Assembly: GCA_018267385.1 (NCBI GenBank)
Contig: JAFDYN010000013.1
Location: forward strand, 95,559 to 159,558
Direction: 5' to 3'
Length of the DNA: 64,000 nt
Origin: Bacteroidota bacterium
Lineage (GTDB): Bacteria > Bacteroidota > Bacteroidia > Chitinophagales > LD1
Part shown: one piece after another, positions 52,523 to 61,395 of the stretch
Layout: every line of letters begins with the position of its first letter
Position numbering within the stretch: the stretch's first letter is position 1
Translations under genes and position numbers: made by a program
Notes under the pieces: model-generated
Told to the model about the DNA's origin: nothing
The model's input: the letters and a program-made list of their open reading frames with translations, nothing else
Database searches by the model: none

Positions 52523-55500
52523 ATGAGAAAGTTATTCTTTACCCTCACATGGCTGATGATAGGTAGCCTGGCATTTGCCAATACCTATACCGTCACCCGG
52601 GCCGGCACGGGACCCGGCTCGCTGCACGACGCCATAGCTGATGCCAACACGCATCCTACCACACCGGATCATCCTCACGTGATCAATGTGTGTACGCCTA
52701 GCAACATCAACGTGGACGGACCCTATCACGTAGATCCTGTACCTGCCACCTCTATAGAGATCAATGGGCCTAAGGATCTGTCTGCCCAGATGGGCACGAC
52801 CTGGTTTCAAAGCGTGCCGGCAGGCACGCATCTGACCATCCGCAATTTTACCTTTCTGAATAATGCAGTGGGCGCCTTTGGGTCTGCTGTTTTTGTAGGA
52901 TCAGGAGGTATCACAGTCAATCTCGACCACTGCCTGTTGAAAGGAAACCACTCTCCCGATGAGGGTGCCGTATTCAATAATGGCGATACTATTTTTATCA
53001 CTAATTGCACCTTTGATAGCAACTACACTACCGGCGGCTATGGATACCTGAGCGGTGGTGGCGCAGTCTGCAATAACTTCGGATATATGGAGATCACTAA
53101 CTCCACCTTCGTACATAATTATTGTGCGAGCGTGGTTTTCGGCGGTGGTGCCATCTCCAACCCTCAGGGAGGCAAGCTACTAGTGCGCAATAGCACCTTC
53201 TTTGGCAATCACAGCCCTTCACGCGGCGGCGCTATAATGCGCGGCATCTATGGCGGTGGTCAGGTGTCTCTTAGCAATAATATATTTGTGAGCAACACCG
53301 CAGATACAGCCGGCAATGACCTTTTTGGTGGCTACACCTCTGCCAATGGACATAATATCATAGCAGATACGATAGGCGCCAGCCTGACAGGTGTATTGAC
53401 GGGTAATATTTATGGCAGTACATCTACGGCTGTATTGGATACAGTATTGCGCGGTAATGGTCGCTATGAGGGCACCCTGGCGCTGATAGCCTCCAGCCCT
53501 GCTATCGATGCAGCTGATAATGCAGTAGCTCCATCTACAGATGAGCGTGTTTTCGCCCGTACCGGCACAGCAGATATCGGTGCGTACGAATACGGTGCTG
53601 CCAACATCTGTGCTGGCCTGAGTACAGTGATCAACCCCGCGCTACAGGGCTGCGGTCCTCAGCTGAATCACTGGAGTACGACTACTACAGGCGGTGCCCC
53701 ACTGGAAGATATATTCTGGTATGACGGTACAAACTATAGCTGCGGTGATACGCTGGTCTATCAGGGGTCAGGCACATTTACTGTGACAGTCACCGATACC
53801 AATGGCTGCGTGGCAAAAGACACCGTGTCTGTACAGTATTCATCGGTACCTGTTATTTCATATCCTTTCACCATCTGTCAATATGACAGCGTGACCTTCA
53901 GAGGAGTGACCTATCATGGATCTGGTGTACATGCTGTACCATATAGTTGCGATAGTATAGTGAATGTGGTTATCAGCTTCTCTACTATACCGCAGGTACA
54001 TGATATCTATAACGTATGCAACCAGCCATCTCTCACGATTCATGGCCACCTCTACACGGTCAGCGGTTCTTATGTAGATTCATTCGGGTGTGATAGCATT
54101 GTGACATCAGATGTGACCTTTATCAATGGCCACTTCACCTATATGGATACGCTGACACATATAGTCACATGCCATGGGTATACAGATGGGGAGATACAGG
54201 TGTCAGCAGATAGCTCCAGCTTATTTACGGTTGCTTTGGGTGGTCATACTTACAGTACTACCTATAGCTGGGCGAGTTCTGTGGTAGCCTATAGTACACA
54301 GTATAGTTCCGGAGGCTACGCTGCTACTCAGCTCCTGGGAGCGCCAAACACTTATCCGAGCTATGGTGATATAGGTACCTCATGGACACCTCAGAGCTAT
54401 GGTAGCCATAGAGACTCAGTGGTACTGGGATACAATCCTCCCGTGCAGGCCAGTGAGATAGCGATCTACGAAACATACACTACCGGTATGGTAGATACCG
54501 TATCTGTCAGAGAGGCCGGAACTAATGTATGGCATATCGTCTATGCGGTCCAGCCTGTACAGAGTAATGTATATGCGTCTGTCATACTGCATATCCCCCT
54601 GTCAGGCGCATATCCGATCGATCAGGTGAATATGGGTGTAGCTACCAACACTGCGACCAACTGGGTAGAGATAGATGCTGTCGGTTTGCTGGGCCCGGTC
54701 ACTATCGGCCATCTCTCTGCCGGTGTCAGTCATTTTACAGTGACGGATTCTCACGGCTGTGCCTATACGGACAGCCTGACGATACCGGACGGACAGCCAT
54801 CACCGGCGCTTACGGTTTCCCCGCATCAGATCACACTCTGCCCCGGAGCCAGCACCCTGCTGACGGCCAGTACCGCGGTACCTGTAGAGTGGAGTACAGC
54901 AGATTCTATGAGTGCCATCACCGTGTCCCCGGCACATAGTAGCGTATTCGTAGCCACCGCTACTAGTTCCAATGGCTGCGCAGCTACAGATTCTGCGCTT
55001 GTTTCAGTATTGCCTGTGATCTATCCTACCCAGTCATTTGCGGTCTGTCAGGGCCAGCACATCACAGTAGGCATCCACACCTACAGCCTTTCGGGTACGT
55101 ATACAGACACATTGAGCTGTGATACGATCGTGACTACTACGGTGAGTATAAATGCTCCGGCCGTACCTGTCGTATCTGTCTCGCATCCGGTATCATGCGT
55201 GGGCCTGACAGATGGTTCTGTATTATTTACAGAGGATTCTACTGGTGCCTATTCCATCTCTTTCAATGGCCAAACGTACCAGGCAGGTCCGCAGTGGGCT
55301 GATACCGTCTTGTATAGGTCCCGGGAATATAATACGAGCCCTGGTACCTGGTCAGCCTATCAGCTACTCGGCCCGCCAAACACCTATCCTAACTACGGAG
55401 ATATCCAGACGGCTTGGACTTCGGCTGACTATGGCGACCAGCGGGATACAGTGATAGTAGGATACAGCACTCCTGTAGCAGCTACCAGTGTCGAGATATA

Positions 55501-56329
55501 TGTGACCAATACACCGGGATATATAGATAGTGTTTTCGTACGCGAGTATCCTGCTCATATCTGGCATAGGGTATTCCAGCGGCATGCACATGCAGACTCA
55601 GCGGTAGCTACGATACTATCCGTGCCACTACCAGGCACCTATGGAGTAGACGCAGTCAGGATGGATGTAGCCAACGACTCTGCCACTGACTGGGTAGAGA
55701 TAGATGCTATCGCCCTGCTGGCTGCGGCGCAGGCCAGCAATCTTGCGCCGGGTGCATACCCGTATATCTCCACAGATGGCAACGGCTGCCATGTGACAGA
55801 CACTATCACCCTGGCCAATGGCAATTCGCTGCCCAATGTCTCCTTTAGTTTGCCTCAGAGCGCCTTCTGCCTGGGCAACTATCCTCCTGTCACACTGCAG
55901 GGTGCTACACCTACAGGAGGCACATTCAGCTGTAGTGTAGTAGTGAATGATACCATAGGACTAGTGAGCGGTACACCCGGCAACTATGCGATAACCTATA
56001 GCTATACTGACAATAATGGCTGCTCAAACAGCGCCACAGACACGATCACACTGAAAGTGTGCACCGGCTTAGACGAAGTACCTGCTGGCACGATCCAGCT
56101 AGACCTGTACCCTAATCCCAATAACGGAACATTTGTGATCACGTGTGATGTCAGCGGGGACTTCGTTTTGGTAGATGGTATAGGAGCACAGGTGGCTGCT
56201 ATGAAAATAGAAGCTAATGTACCATATACAGCTACCGTCAGAAATATAGCCTCGGGCATATACTATCTGATGGCCAGAGACAGGTCAGATGTACGGTGCA
56301 AAGTAGTGGTGACAAATAGCAATAACTGA
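52523..56329 (+). CDS. Large surface or secreted protein with pectin-lyase-like beta-helix and T9SS sorting domain
   Basis: 1268 residues. Signal peptide MRKLFFTLTWLMIGSLAFAN, then a right-handed beta-helix at about 25-350 with chlamydial-Pmp-like GGAVCNNFGYMEITNSTF and GGGAISNPQGGKLLVRNSTF repeats and a closing SPAIDAADNAVAPSTDERVF. This is followed by CxxD-type repeats and two copies (about 560-720 and 915-1085) of a discoidin-like domain that share YSxxY...QLLGxPNTYPxYGDI and NWVEIDAxxLL motifs. The C-terminus (LDLYPNPNNGTFVITCDVSG, ASGIYYLMARDR) is a type A T9SS sorting domain. Probably an adhesin or carbohydrate-binding protein. It is downstream of a histidine kinase and shares a regulatory element with it. 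Confidence 0.85.
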   Translation: MRKLFFTLTWLMIGSLAFANTYTVTRAGTGPGSLHDAIADANTHPTTPDHPHVINVCTPSNINVDGPYHVDPVPATSIEINGPKDLSAQMGTTWFQSVPAGTHLTIRNFTFLNNAVGAFGSAVFVGSGGITVNLDHCLLKGNHSPDEGAVFNNGDTIFITNCTFDSNYTTGGYGYLSGGGAVCNNFGYMEITNSTFVHNYCASVVFGGGAISNPQGGKLLVRNSTFFGNHSPSRGGAIMRGIYGGGQVSLSNNIFVSNTADTAGNDLFGGYTSANGHNIIADTIGASLTGVLTGNIYGSTSTAVLDTVLRGNGRYEGTLALIASSPAIDAADNAVAPSTDERVFARTGTADIGAYEYGAANICAGLSTVINPALQGCGPQLNHWSTTTTGGAPLEDIFWYDGTNYSCGDTLVYQGSGTFTVTVTDTNGCVAKDTVSVQYSSVPVISYPFTICQYDSVTFRGVTYHGSGVHAVPYSCDSIVNVVISFSTIPQVHDIYNVCNQPSLTIHGHLYTVSGSYVDSFGCDSIVTSDVTFINGHFTYMDTLTHIVTCHGYTDGEIQVSADSSSLFTVALGGHTYSTTYSWASSVVAYSTQYSSGGYAATQLLGAPNTYPSYGDIGTSWTPQSYGSHRDSVVLGYNPPVQASEIAIYETYTTGMVDTVSVREAGTNVWHIVYAVQPVQSNVYASVILHIPLSGAYPIDQVNMGVATNTATNWVEIDAVGLLGPVTIGHLSAGVSHFTVTDSHGCAYTDSLTIPDGQPSPALTVSPHQITLCPGASTLLTASTAVPVEWSTADSMSAITVSPAHSSVFVATATSSNGCAATDSALVSVLPVIYPTQSFAVCQGQHITVGIHTYSLSGTYTDTLSCDTIVTTTVSINAPAVPVVSVSHPVSCVGLTDGSVLFTEDSTGAYSISFNGQTYQAGPQWADTVLYRSREYNTSPGTWSAYQLLGPPNTYPNYGDIQTAWTSADYGDQRDTVIVGYSTPVAATSVEIYVTNTPGYIDSVFVREYPAHIWHRVFQRHAHADSAVATILSVPLPGTYGVDAVRMDVANDSATDWVEIDAIALLAAAQASNLAPGAYPYISTDGNGCHVTDTITLANGNSLPNVSFSLPQSAFCLGNYPPVTLQGATPTGGTFSCSVVVNDTIGLVSGTPGNYAITYSYTDNNGCSNSATDTITLKVCTGLDEVPAGTIQLDLYPNPNNGTFVITCDVSGDFVLVDGIGAQVAAMKIEANVPYTATVRNIASGIYYLMARDRSDVRCKVVVTNSNN

Positions 56330-56375
56330 CCTGTGATCAGATACGGCGTTTTTTCAGAGTAATGGTTTTGTTCGA

Positions 56376-56409
56376 AACAAAGGCAGGTGCTGCTGCTCCT
56401 GTCCTTTGT
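56376..56409 (+). terminator. Terminator-like hairpin after the T9SS surface-protein gene
   Basis: ACAAAGG-CAGG (56377-56387) pairs with CCTG-T-CCTTTGT (56398-56409), 11 pairs with one bulged T, followed by TTTGG. First of two tandem hairpins. Confidence 0.6.
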
Positions 56410-56460
56410 TTTGGTCAGCCAGACCTAAAACTACCTTTTCACTTTTCTTACCGGAAGAGC

Positions 56461-56490
56461 GGGGATGCGGGAAACCGTATCCCCTTTTTA
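56461..56490 (+). terminator. Strong GAAA-tetraloop terminator
   Basis: GGGGATGCGG (56461-56470), GAAA, CCGTATCCCC (56475-56484): ten pairs with one G-U, then TTTTTATTT. It ends the surface-protein transcript between convergent genes. Confidence 0.88.
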
Positions 56491-56491
56491 T

Positions 56492-57277
56492 TTATGCCCT
56501 CCGGAAGTCTGAAGGGCGCGACTGAGTGAGCGCAAAGAAGGCATTGCTAAAAGAACCGATACTATCATATCCCACGAGCAGCGCTATCTCACTGATAGGT
56601 TTCTGTGTTTTTAGCAGCATTTCGATTGCTTTCACCATCCGAAGGGTTTTGAGGTATTGCAGAAAAGAGATCTGTAGTCTGGCCTGGAAAAACCGGGAGA
56701 GCGACCTGGTACTCATATTAAATTGACTGCTGACCTGCTCCAGTGTGAGCGGCGATGAAATTCTACTTTCCATGTATCGTAGTATGCGCTTCATGGATTC
56801 ATCTTCAGTGATAGGCAGTATGATGGGCAGGGTTTTATGTCCCATCTCAGGTAGGATGTTTTTTAAGGCGATCAGAAATTCAAAGTTTTCATTATTAGAC
56901 TTTACGTGGCGGCCATCCCATCGCTCAGTATACTTTATCATCTCCAGTAGTAGCCTGGAGGCTGGGTAGATGCCTAGTTTACTATAAAACTCATCGCGTG
57001 CATCGTCATATGTGTAGAAATAGATGTTGCGGACCACTGTAGCTGAGTTACTCACGCGCAGCAGATGGGGCATGCCGCGCGGGATCCAGAAAAAATGATG
57101 GGCCGGGACGATGTAGGTCTTAAAATGGATCGTGATATACGCGATACCTCCCTCTATATAGGTGAGCTGTCCTTTTGTGTGCTGATGCAGGGGGATCAGC
57201 CGCTCAAATTTTTCATGCATGACAAAAGCCGCTTTCGGCTGCAGATCTATATCTGGGAGTGCCGCTATCAGACCCAT
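56492..57277 (-). CDS. AraC-family transcriptional regulator
   Basis: 261 residues. An N-terminal cupin-like sensing domain (about 20-110: LIPLHQHTKGQLTYIEGGIA, VPAHHFFWIPRGMPHLL) is followed by the AraC double helix-turn-helix at about 165-260 (LTLEQVSSQFNMSTRSLSRF, LQISFLQYLKTLRMVKAIEM, KPISEIALLVGYDSIGSFSN). It is transcribed away from a three-gene efflux operon across a 116-base gap, so it is the probable regulator of that operon, with an unknown small-molecule ligand. Whether it activates or represses is not clear, but the efflux promoter lacks a -33 box, which favours activation. Confidence 0.9.
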   Translation of the reverse strand: MGLIAALPDIDLQPKAAFVMHEKFERLIPLHQHTKGQLTYIEGGIAYITIHFKTYIVPAHHFFWIPRGMPHLLRVSNSATVVRNIYFYTYDDARDEFYSKLGIYPASRLLLEMIKYTERWDGRHVKSNNENFEFLIALKNILPEMGHKTLPIILPITEDESMKRILRYMESRISSPLTLEQVSSQFNMSTRSLSRFFQARLQISFLQYLKTLRMVKAIEMLLKTQKPISEIALLVGYDSIGSFSNAFFALTQSRPSDFRRA

Positions 57278-57368
57278 AGAAGATGTTTTGGAAACAAAGA
57301 AAATGCTTTTTGGCCGGATCAGATAAATAATTGACTATTTAAGAAAAACGGGCCATATACCGGCACTG

Positions 57369-57376
57369 TATCTTTG
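57369..57376 (+). promoter_or_regulatory. -7 element of the efflux operon
   Basis: TATCTTTG, an exact TAnnTTTG, 17 bases before the ATG at 57394; no TTTG at the -33 distance. Confidence 0.55.
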
Positions 57377-57393
57377 CATCGTCAAATCAACAA

Positions 57394-58722
57394 ATGAACT
57401 ACCTAAGGAAAGTCCTGCCGCTACTGATATGCGTAGGACCACTTTCTGCCTCATACGCCATACCCGGCGTATCCACTGATACGCTGACCCTGACACTGCC
57501 AGATGCCTGGAATAGGGCTGCATCACATAGCAGGGCCATAGAAATAAGGCGAAAAGCTGCTGCCGCGGCCCAAGAGGGCATACTGGATGCTCAAATGGAG
57601 CGCCTGCCTGATATCAATATCGCCGGCTCCGTGCTGGGGGCTACTAATATGCCTGTCTACGAAAATGGATTGTCAGCACCATCTCAGCATGATGTGATAC
57701 ACGTGCTGTACAGTGCCGGTACAGATTTCTATCTCAATCTGTATAACGGCAATAAGAACAACCTAAAAGTCAAGGAGAATAAAGCCCTCTATCAGATGGC
57801 ACTTATACAGCAGGACCAGACGGTCTCAAATATCCGGTACCAGGCTGCCAGTCTGTATCTGGAGTTACAGAAGTCTACGATCTTTCGCGATCTCATTCAA
57901 AAAGATATAGTTGATCAGGAGCGGCAGCTCCGGGAAATACAATCCCTAAACCGCAACGGAGTGGTTCTCAAGAGTGATGTGCTGCGCGTGGAGCTAGATC
58001 TCTCAAAGCGTAGGATGACGCTAGTGCAGATACAAAACGATATATCTATTGCCAGCCAGAAGCTTAATATACTGATAGGCGAACCGGATGAAAAGATCAT
58101 CAGCCCGGTATCGCCGACAGAAGTGCTGACAAAAGATCCGGGTAGCTATGAGGAATGTCTGAACATGGCTATGGATCACTCCTATGCGCTTCACCTCTCT
58201 GAGCAGCAGACGTCACTCAGCAGGCTGCACCTGAGGCAGATCCGCGCAAACGTGAGGCCCACAGTAGGTCTCATGGGAGACTTTCACTACGGCAATCCGC
58301 AGATCATGCTTTACCCTTACAATGCTTATTGGTACTCTATAGGCATAGGTGGTATCAAAGCGTCTTTCCCTATATCATCTTTTTATCACAATATCTATAA
58401 GACACGCACAGCAAAGATAGAGCTGGAGCAGGAAGAAGAAGCGCATAGAGATCAGGAGGACCACGTGAGACAGCAGGTACGTGAGGCATATCTCAGATAC
58501 CGCGAGTCCCTGGTGCAAATAGATGTGGCGCTGGTCAGCGTGGATCGCGCCGTGGAGAACGAACGTATCATACGCAGCGCGTACTTCAATCAGGCTGCAC
58601 TCATCACAGACCTTCTGGATGCAGATATACAGGTGCTACAGACGCGGTTTGATCTGGAGGCTGCACGTATCACCGCGCAGGACCGGTACTACCTGCTGGA
58701 AAATATCATAGGCAATCTATAA
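57394..58722 (+). CDS. TolC-family outer-membrane efflux protein
   Basis: 442 residues with signal peptide (LPLLICVGPLSASYAIPG). The two-fold repeated outer-membrane-efflux helices and beta strands are present: TLTLPDAWNRAASHSRAIEI, NIRYQAASLYLELQKSTIFR and, in the second half, QQVREAYLRYRESLVQIDVA and AALITDLLDADIQVLQTRFD. It forms the outer-membrane duct for the adaptor and MFS pump encoded next; its stop is five bases before the adaptor ATG. Confidence 0.9.
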   Translation: MNYLRKVLPLLICVGPLSASYAIPGVSTDTLTLTLPDAWNRAASHSRAIEIRRKAAAAAQEGILDAQMERLPDINIAGSVLGATNMPVYENGLSAPSQHDVIHVLYSAGTDFYLNLYNGNKNNLKVKENKALYQMALIQQDQTVSNIRYQAASLYLELQKSTIFRDLIQKDIVDQERQLREIQSLNRNGVVLKSDVLRVELDLSKRRMTLVQIQNDISIASQKLNILIGEPDEKIISPVSPTEVLTKDPGSYEECLNMAMDHSYALHLSEQQTSLSRLHLRQIRANVRPTVGLMGDFHYGNPQIMLYPYNAYWYSIGIGGIKASFPISSFYHNIYKTRTAKIELEQEEEAHRDQEDHVRQQVREAYLRYRESLVQIDVALVSVDRAVENERIIRSAYFNQAALITDLLDADIQVLQTRFDLEAARITAQDRYYLLENIIGNL

Positions 58723-58727
58723 CTAAA

Positions 58728-59792
58728 ATGAAAAAACAATATACAGCCATAGACAGGCTTATCACGCGCATCACGGGTTGGCTCGCAGGCATGATGGTAC
58801 TGGCCCTTTTTATATGGGGTGCCCGGATACTATGGAGATATCACCGCTACGAGCAGACTGATGACGCTCAGGTAGAGGAATACGTAAACCCTGTGATATC
58901 CCGGGCGGGAGGATTTATCACGGATGTGCGTTTTGATGAAAATCAACCGGTACACCGGGGTGATACCCTTCTGCTCATAGATAGCCGTGAGTATATGATA
59001 CAACAGGTGCAGACAGAGGCATCAATAGCTAAAGCTCAGGCTCAACTACAGGTACTGGAGAGCAATGCCCGTACACTACAAAAGGCTGCCGGTGCGGCAG
59101 AAGCCCAGACATCTGCCGGCCAGGCCAAAGTCTGGAAGCAAGAACTGGAATATGCCAGGTATCAAAAACTCTATACGGAAGAGGCAGCCACAGGCCAGCA
59201 GATCGAAAATGTAAAAGCCACACTGGATGTATACAAGAGTGAGTACCGTACAGCGCTGGAAAACTATGATGCTGCCAATGCAAAGGTAGAGGACATAGTG
59301 GCTGAAAAGGCGGTAGTCCGTGCAGAGATCGTGAGACTCAAGGCGCTGCTAGAGCGTCACAAACTGGATGTGAGCTACACGGCAATACTAGCCCCCTACG
59401 ATGGGCGTATAGGCAAGAGAACGGTAGAGCCGGGCCAGATGATCAATGCTGGTGAAGTACTGGCATATATTGTAGATAACGAGACTGACAAATGGGTAGT
59501 AGCCAACTATAAGGAAACCCAGGTGGCACATATGCATATCGGGGATACGGTCCGCATAGTAGCAGACGCCTATCCTGACCATGTATTTCATGGTAGGGTT
59601 ATATCGCTGTCTCCGGCTACTGGCTCCAGCTTTTCGCTGTTGCCACCAGATAATGCCACAGGAAACTATGTAAAGATAGTGCAGCGTATACCCGTGCGTA
59701 TCAGGATAGAAGGAGACAGGAGAGAGACGGAGCCGCTAAAATCAGGTATGAACGCCAATGTCTACATACGGAAAGGACAAAAACATGAATGA
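58728..59792 (+). CDS. HlyD/EmrA-type membrane fusion protein
   Basis: 354 residues. One N-terminal anchor (about 15-30, WLAGMMVLALFIWGARILWR), a split lipoyl/biotinyl-like domain (QTDDAQVEEYVNPVISRAGG, then TAILAPYDGRIGKRTVEPGQ), a helical hairpin (about 95-215, LQVLESNARTLQKAAGAAEA to IVRLKALLERHKLD), and a beta-barrel (VANYKETQVAHMHIGDTVRI). The YEQTDDAQV start is typical of EmrA-like adaptors that work with DHA2 MFS pumps. It bridges pump and TolC. It overlaps the next gene by eight bases. Confidence 0.92.
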   Translation: MKKQYTAIDRLITRITGWLAGMMVLALFIWGARILWRYHRYEQTDDAQVEEYVNPVISRAGGFITDVRFDENQPVHRGDTLLLIDSREYMIQQVQTEASIAKAQAQLQVLESNARTLQKAAGAAEAQTSAGQAKVWKQELEYARYQKLYTEEAATGQQIENVKATLDVYKSEYRTALENYDAANAKVEDIVAEKAVVRAEIVRLKALLERHKLDVSYTAILAPYDGRIGKRTVEPGQMINAGEVLAYIVDNETDKWVVANYKETQVAHMHIGDTVRIVADAYPDHVFHGRVISLSPATGSSFSLLPPDNATGNYVKIVQRIPVRIRIEGDRRETEPLKSGMNANVYIRKGQKHE

Positions 59793-61371
59793 GTATCTTA
59801 TCTTTCGCAAATGGGCGCCGGGCTGGTTGATATTCATCACGCTTTTTAGCATGATCATACCTAGCATGGTTGTCTTCTTCCTGCCTATGGCCAATGTCAG
59901 CGCTGCAGCGGGCTACTATGGTTGTGAGCCGGCAGATATACAGTTTGCCGTTATCTTGTTCTATGCTGGATATGCCGGATTTTACAGCCTCGAGCGTAGG
60001 TTTTTTAGCTACCTGGCTACCAAAGAGTATTTTGTCATTTTTACTTTCCTGCAGATCGTGAGCACGGTTTTCTGCTTTTCTATTTCAGATGTGTATTTAC
60101 TCTATCCCGTTCGTTTCATCCAGGGTATGTTATTTGCCTGTACAGTCAATCTGTCATTGACCCTTCTCTTCACACGTTTCCATAGCGAAGTTGCACGCGA
60201 GGTGGGCTTTTCCGTTATGTTTGGCCTGCTACTCATAGCCATGCCGCTCAACAACCTGATCTCTGCAGACCTGATAGATGCATTTGATTTCAATACGCTC
60301 TATCTCCATGCATCCTTCTTATACATTCCGGGCTTTGTGCTGCTGCTTGTTACCATGCATACTGTACGCTTGCATCGCCGTTTTCCTCTCTCTTATCTCG
60401 ACTGGCAGAGTTTTGTACTCTATAGCATAGTCCTCATCCTGATAGGATATATGCTGGTGTACGGCCAGGAGCACTATTGGCTGCAGGATCCTGCTTTCAG
60501 ATATGCGCTTGCAGCACTCCTGCTGTGCCTGTCAGTCTATCTTATACGCCAGCACCATATCAAAAGACCCTATACCGATCTACGGGTATTTTCTTTCAGC
60601 AACTTTGTAATTGGTATGACCATTCTATACACGATGTATATCTGCAGGTTTGCCTCAGGACTTACCAATTCGTTTTTCACCGCTGTACTCAAATTAGACC
60701 CCAGGCATCTCTCATATATCAACCTTGCCAATATTGCGGGTCTTGTAGCAGGAGTAGTTATGGCTTGCATGCTCATCCTGCGCAAGTGGAACGTACGGTA
60801 CATATGGATGAGTGGTTTTTCATTGCTTTTGGTTTATCATGCACGTATGTTTTTTTTGTTTGCCACGCAGGCCGATGAGGACAACTACTACGTGCCTCTC
60901 ATGATACAAGGACTCGGTGTGGGGGTGATCATGGTGCCGGCCATCGTGTACGCCATCTCCTCTGTGCCCGCCTCTATGGGAGCCTCCGCTTCCGCCATCG
61001 GTCTTACGATCAGATATCTGGGTTTTTGCACCAGCATAGCGGTGATGAATTACTATGAGCTCTACTCGCGGGGGCAGCACTATAGCGCCCTGCAGGATAC
61101 GCTTACGCGTACCAATCCACTGGTGCGACGTACGCTGGCTGCGTATGCGCAGCGACTTATATCCCATGGCATGCCACCGGGTGCGGCAGCCAAAACTGCG
61201 AATAAGCTATTGATAAATGCCGCTCAGACCCAGACGCAGATGCGCTATGCCATGGACTACTATGAGGTCATGGCCTATATACTACTAGCTATGATACTGC
61301 TTATCGCCCTGATCCCATATCTCAATAGGACGGTGGTAGACCTTCGCTCCAGGGACGTGGCACCGGTATAA
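59785..61371 (+). CDS. MFS drug exporter, EmrB-like (DHA2)
   Basis: 528 residues from ATG at 59785 (MNEYLIFRKWAPGWLIFITL), overlapping the adaptor stop by eight bases, so translationally coupled; an ATG at 59758 is less likely. About 14 hydrophobic segments, as in the DHA2 family of H+-driven exporters. A C-terminal extension of about 80 residues contains a periplasmic loop (YSRGQHYSALQDTLTRTNPL). Together with the TolC and HlyD proteins it forms a tripartite efflux pump; substrate unknown. Confidence 0.9.
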   Translation: MNEYLIFRKWAPGWLIFITLFSMIIPSMVVFFLPMANVSAAAGYYGCEPADIQFAVILFYAGYAGFYSLERRFFSYLATKEYFVIFTFLQIVSTVFCFSISDVYLLYPVRFIQGMLFACTVNLSLTLLFTRFHSEVAREVGFSVMFGLLLIAMPLNNLISADLIDAFDFNTLYLHASFLYIPGFVLLLVTMHTVRLHRRFPLSYLDWQSFVLYSIVLILIGYMLVYGQEHYWLQDPAFRYALAALLLCLSVYLIRQHHIKRPYTDLRVFSFSNFVIGMTILYTMYICRFASGLTNSFFTAVLKLDPRHLSYINLANIAGLVAGVVMACMLILRKWNVRYIWMSGFSLLLVYHARMFFLFATQADEDNYYVPLMIQGLGVGVIMVPAIVYAISSVPASMGASASAIGLTIRYLGFCTSIAVMNYYELYSRGQHYSALQDTLTRTNPLVRRTLAAYAQRLISHGMPPGAAAKTANKLLINAAQTQTQMRYAMDYYEVMAYILLAMILLIALIPYLNRTVVDLRSRDVAPV

Positions 61372-61395
61372 TCAGGTGGACTGCCTGTTTTCGCT

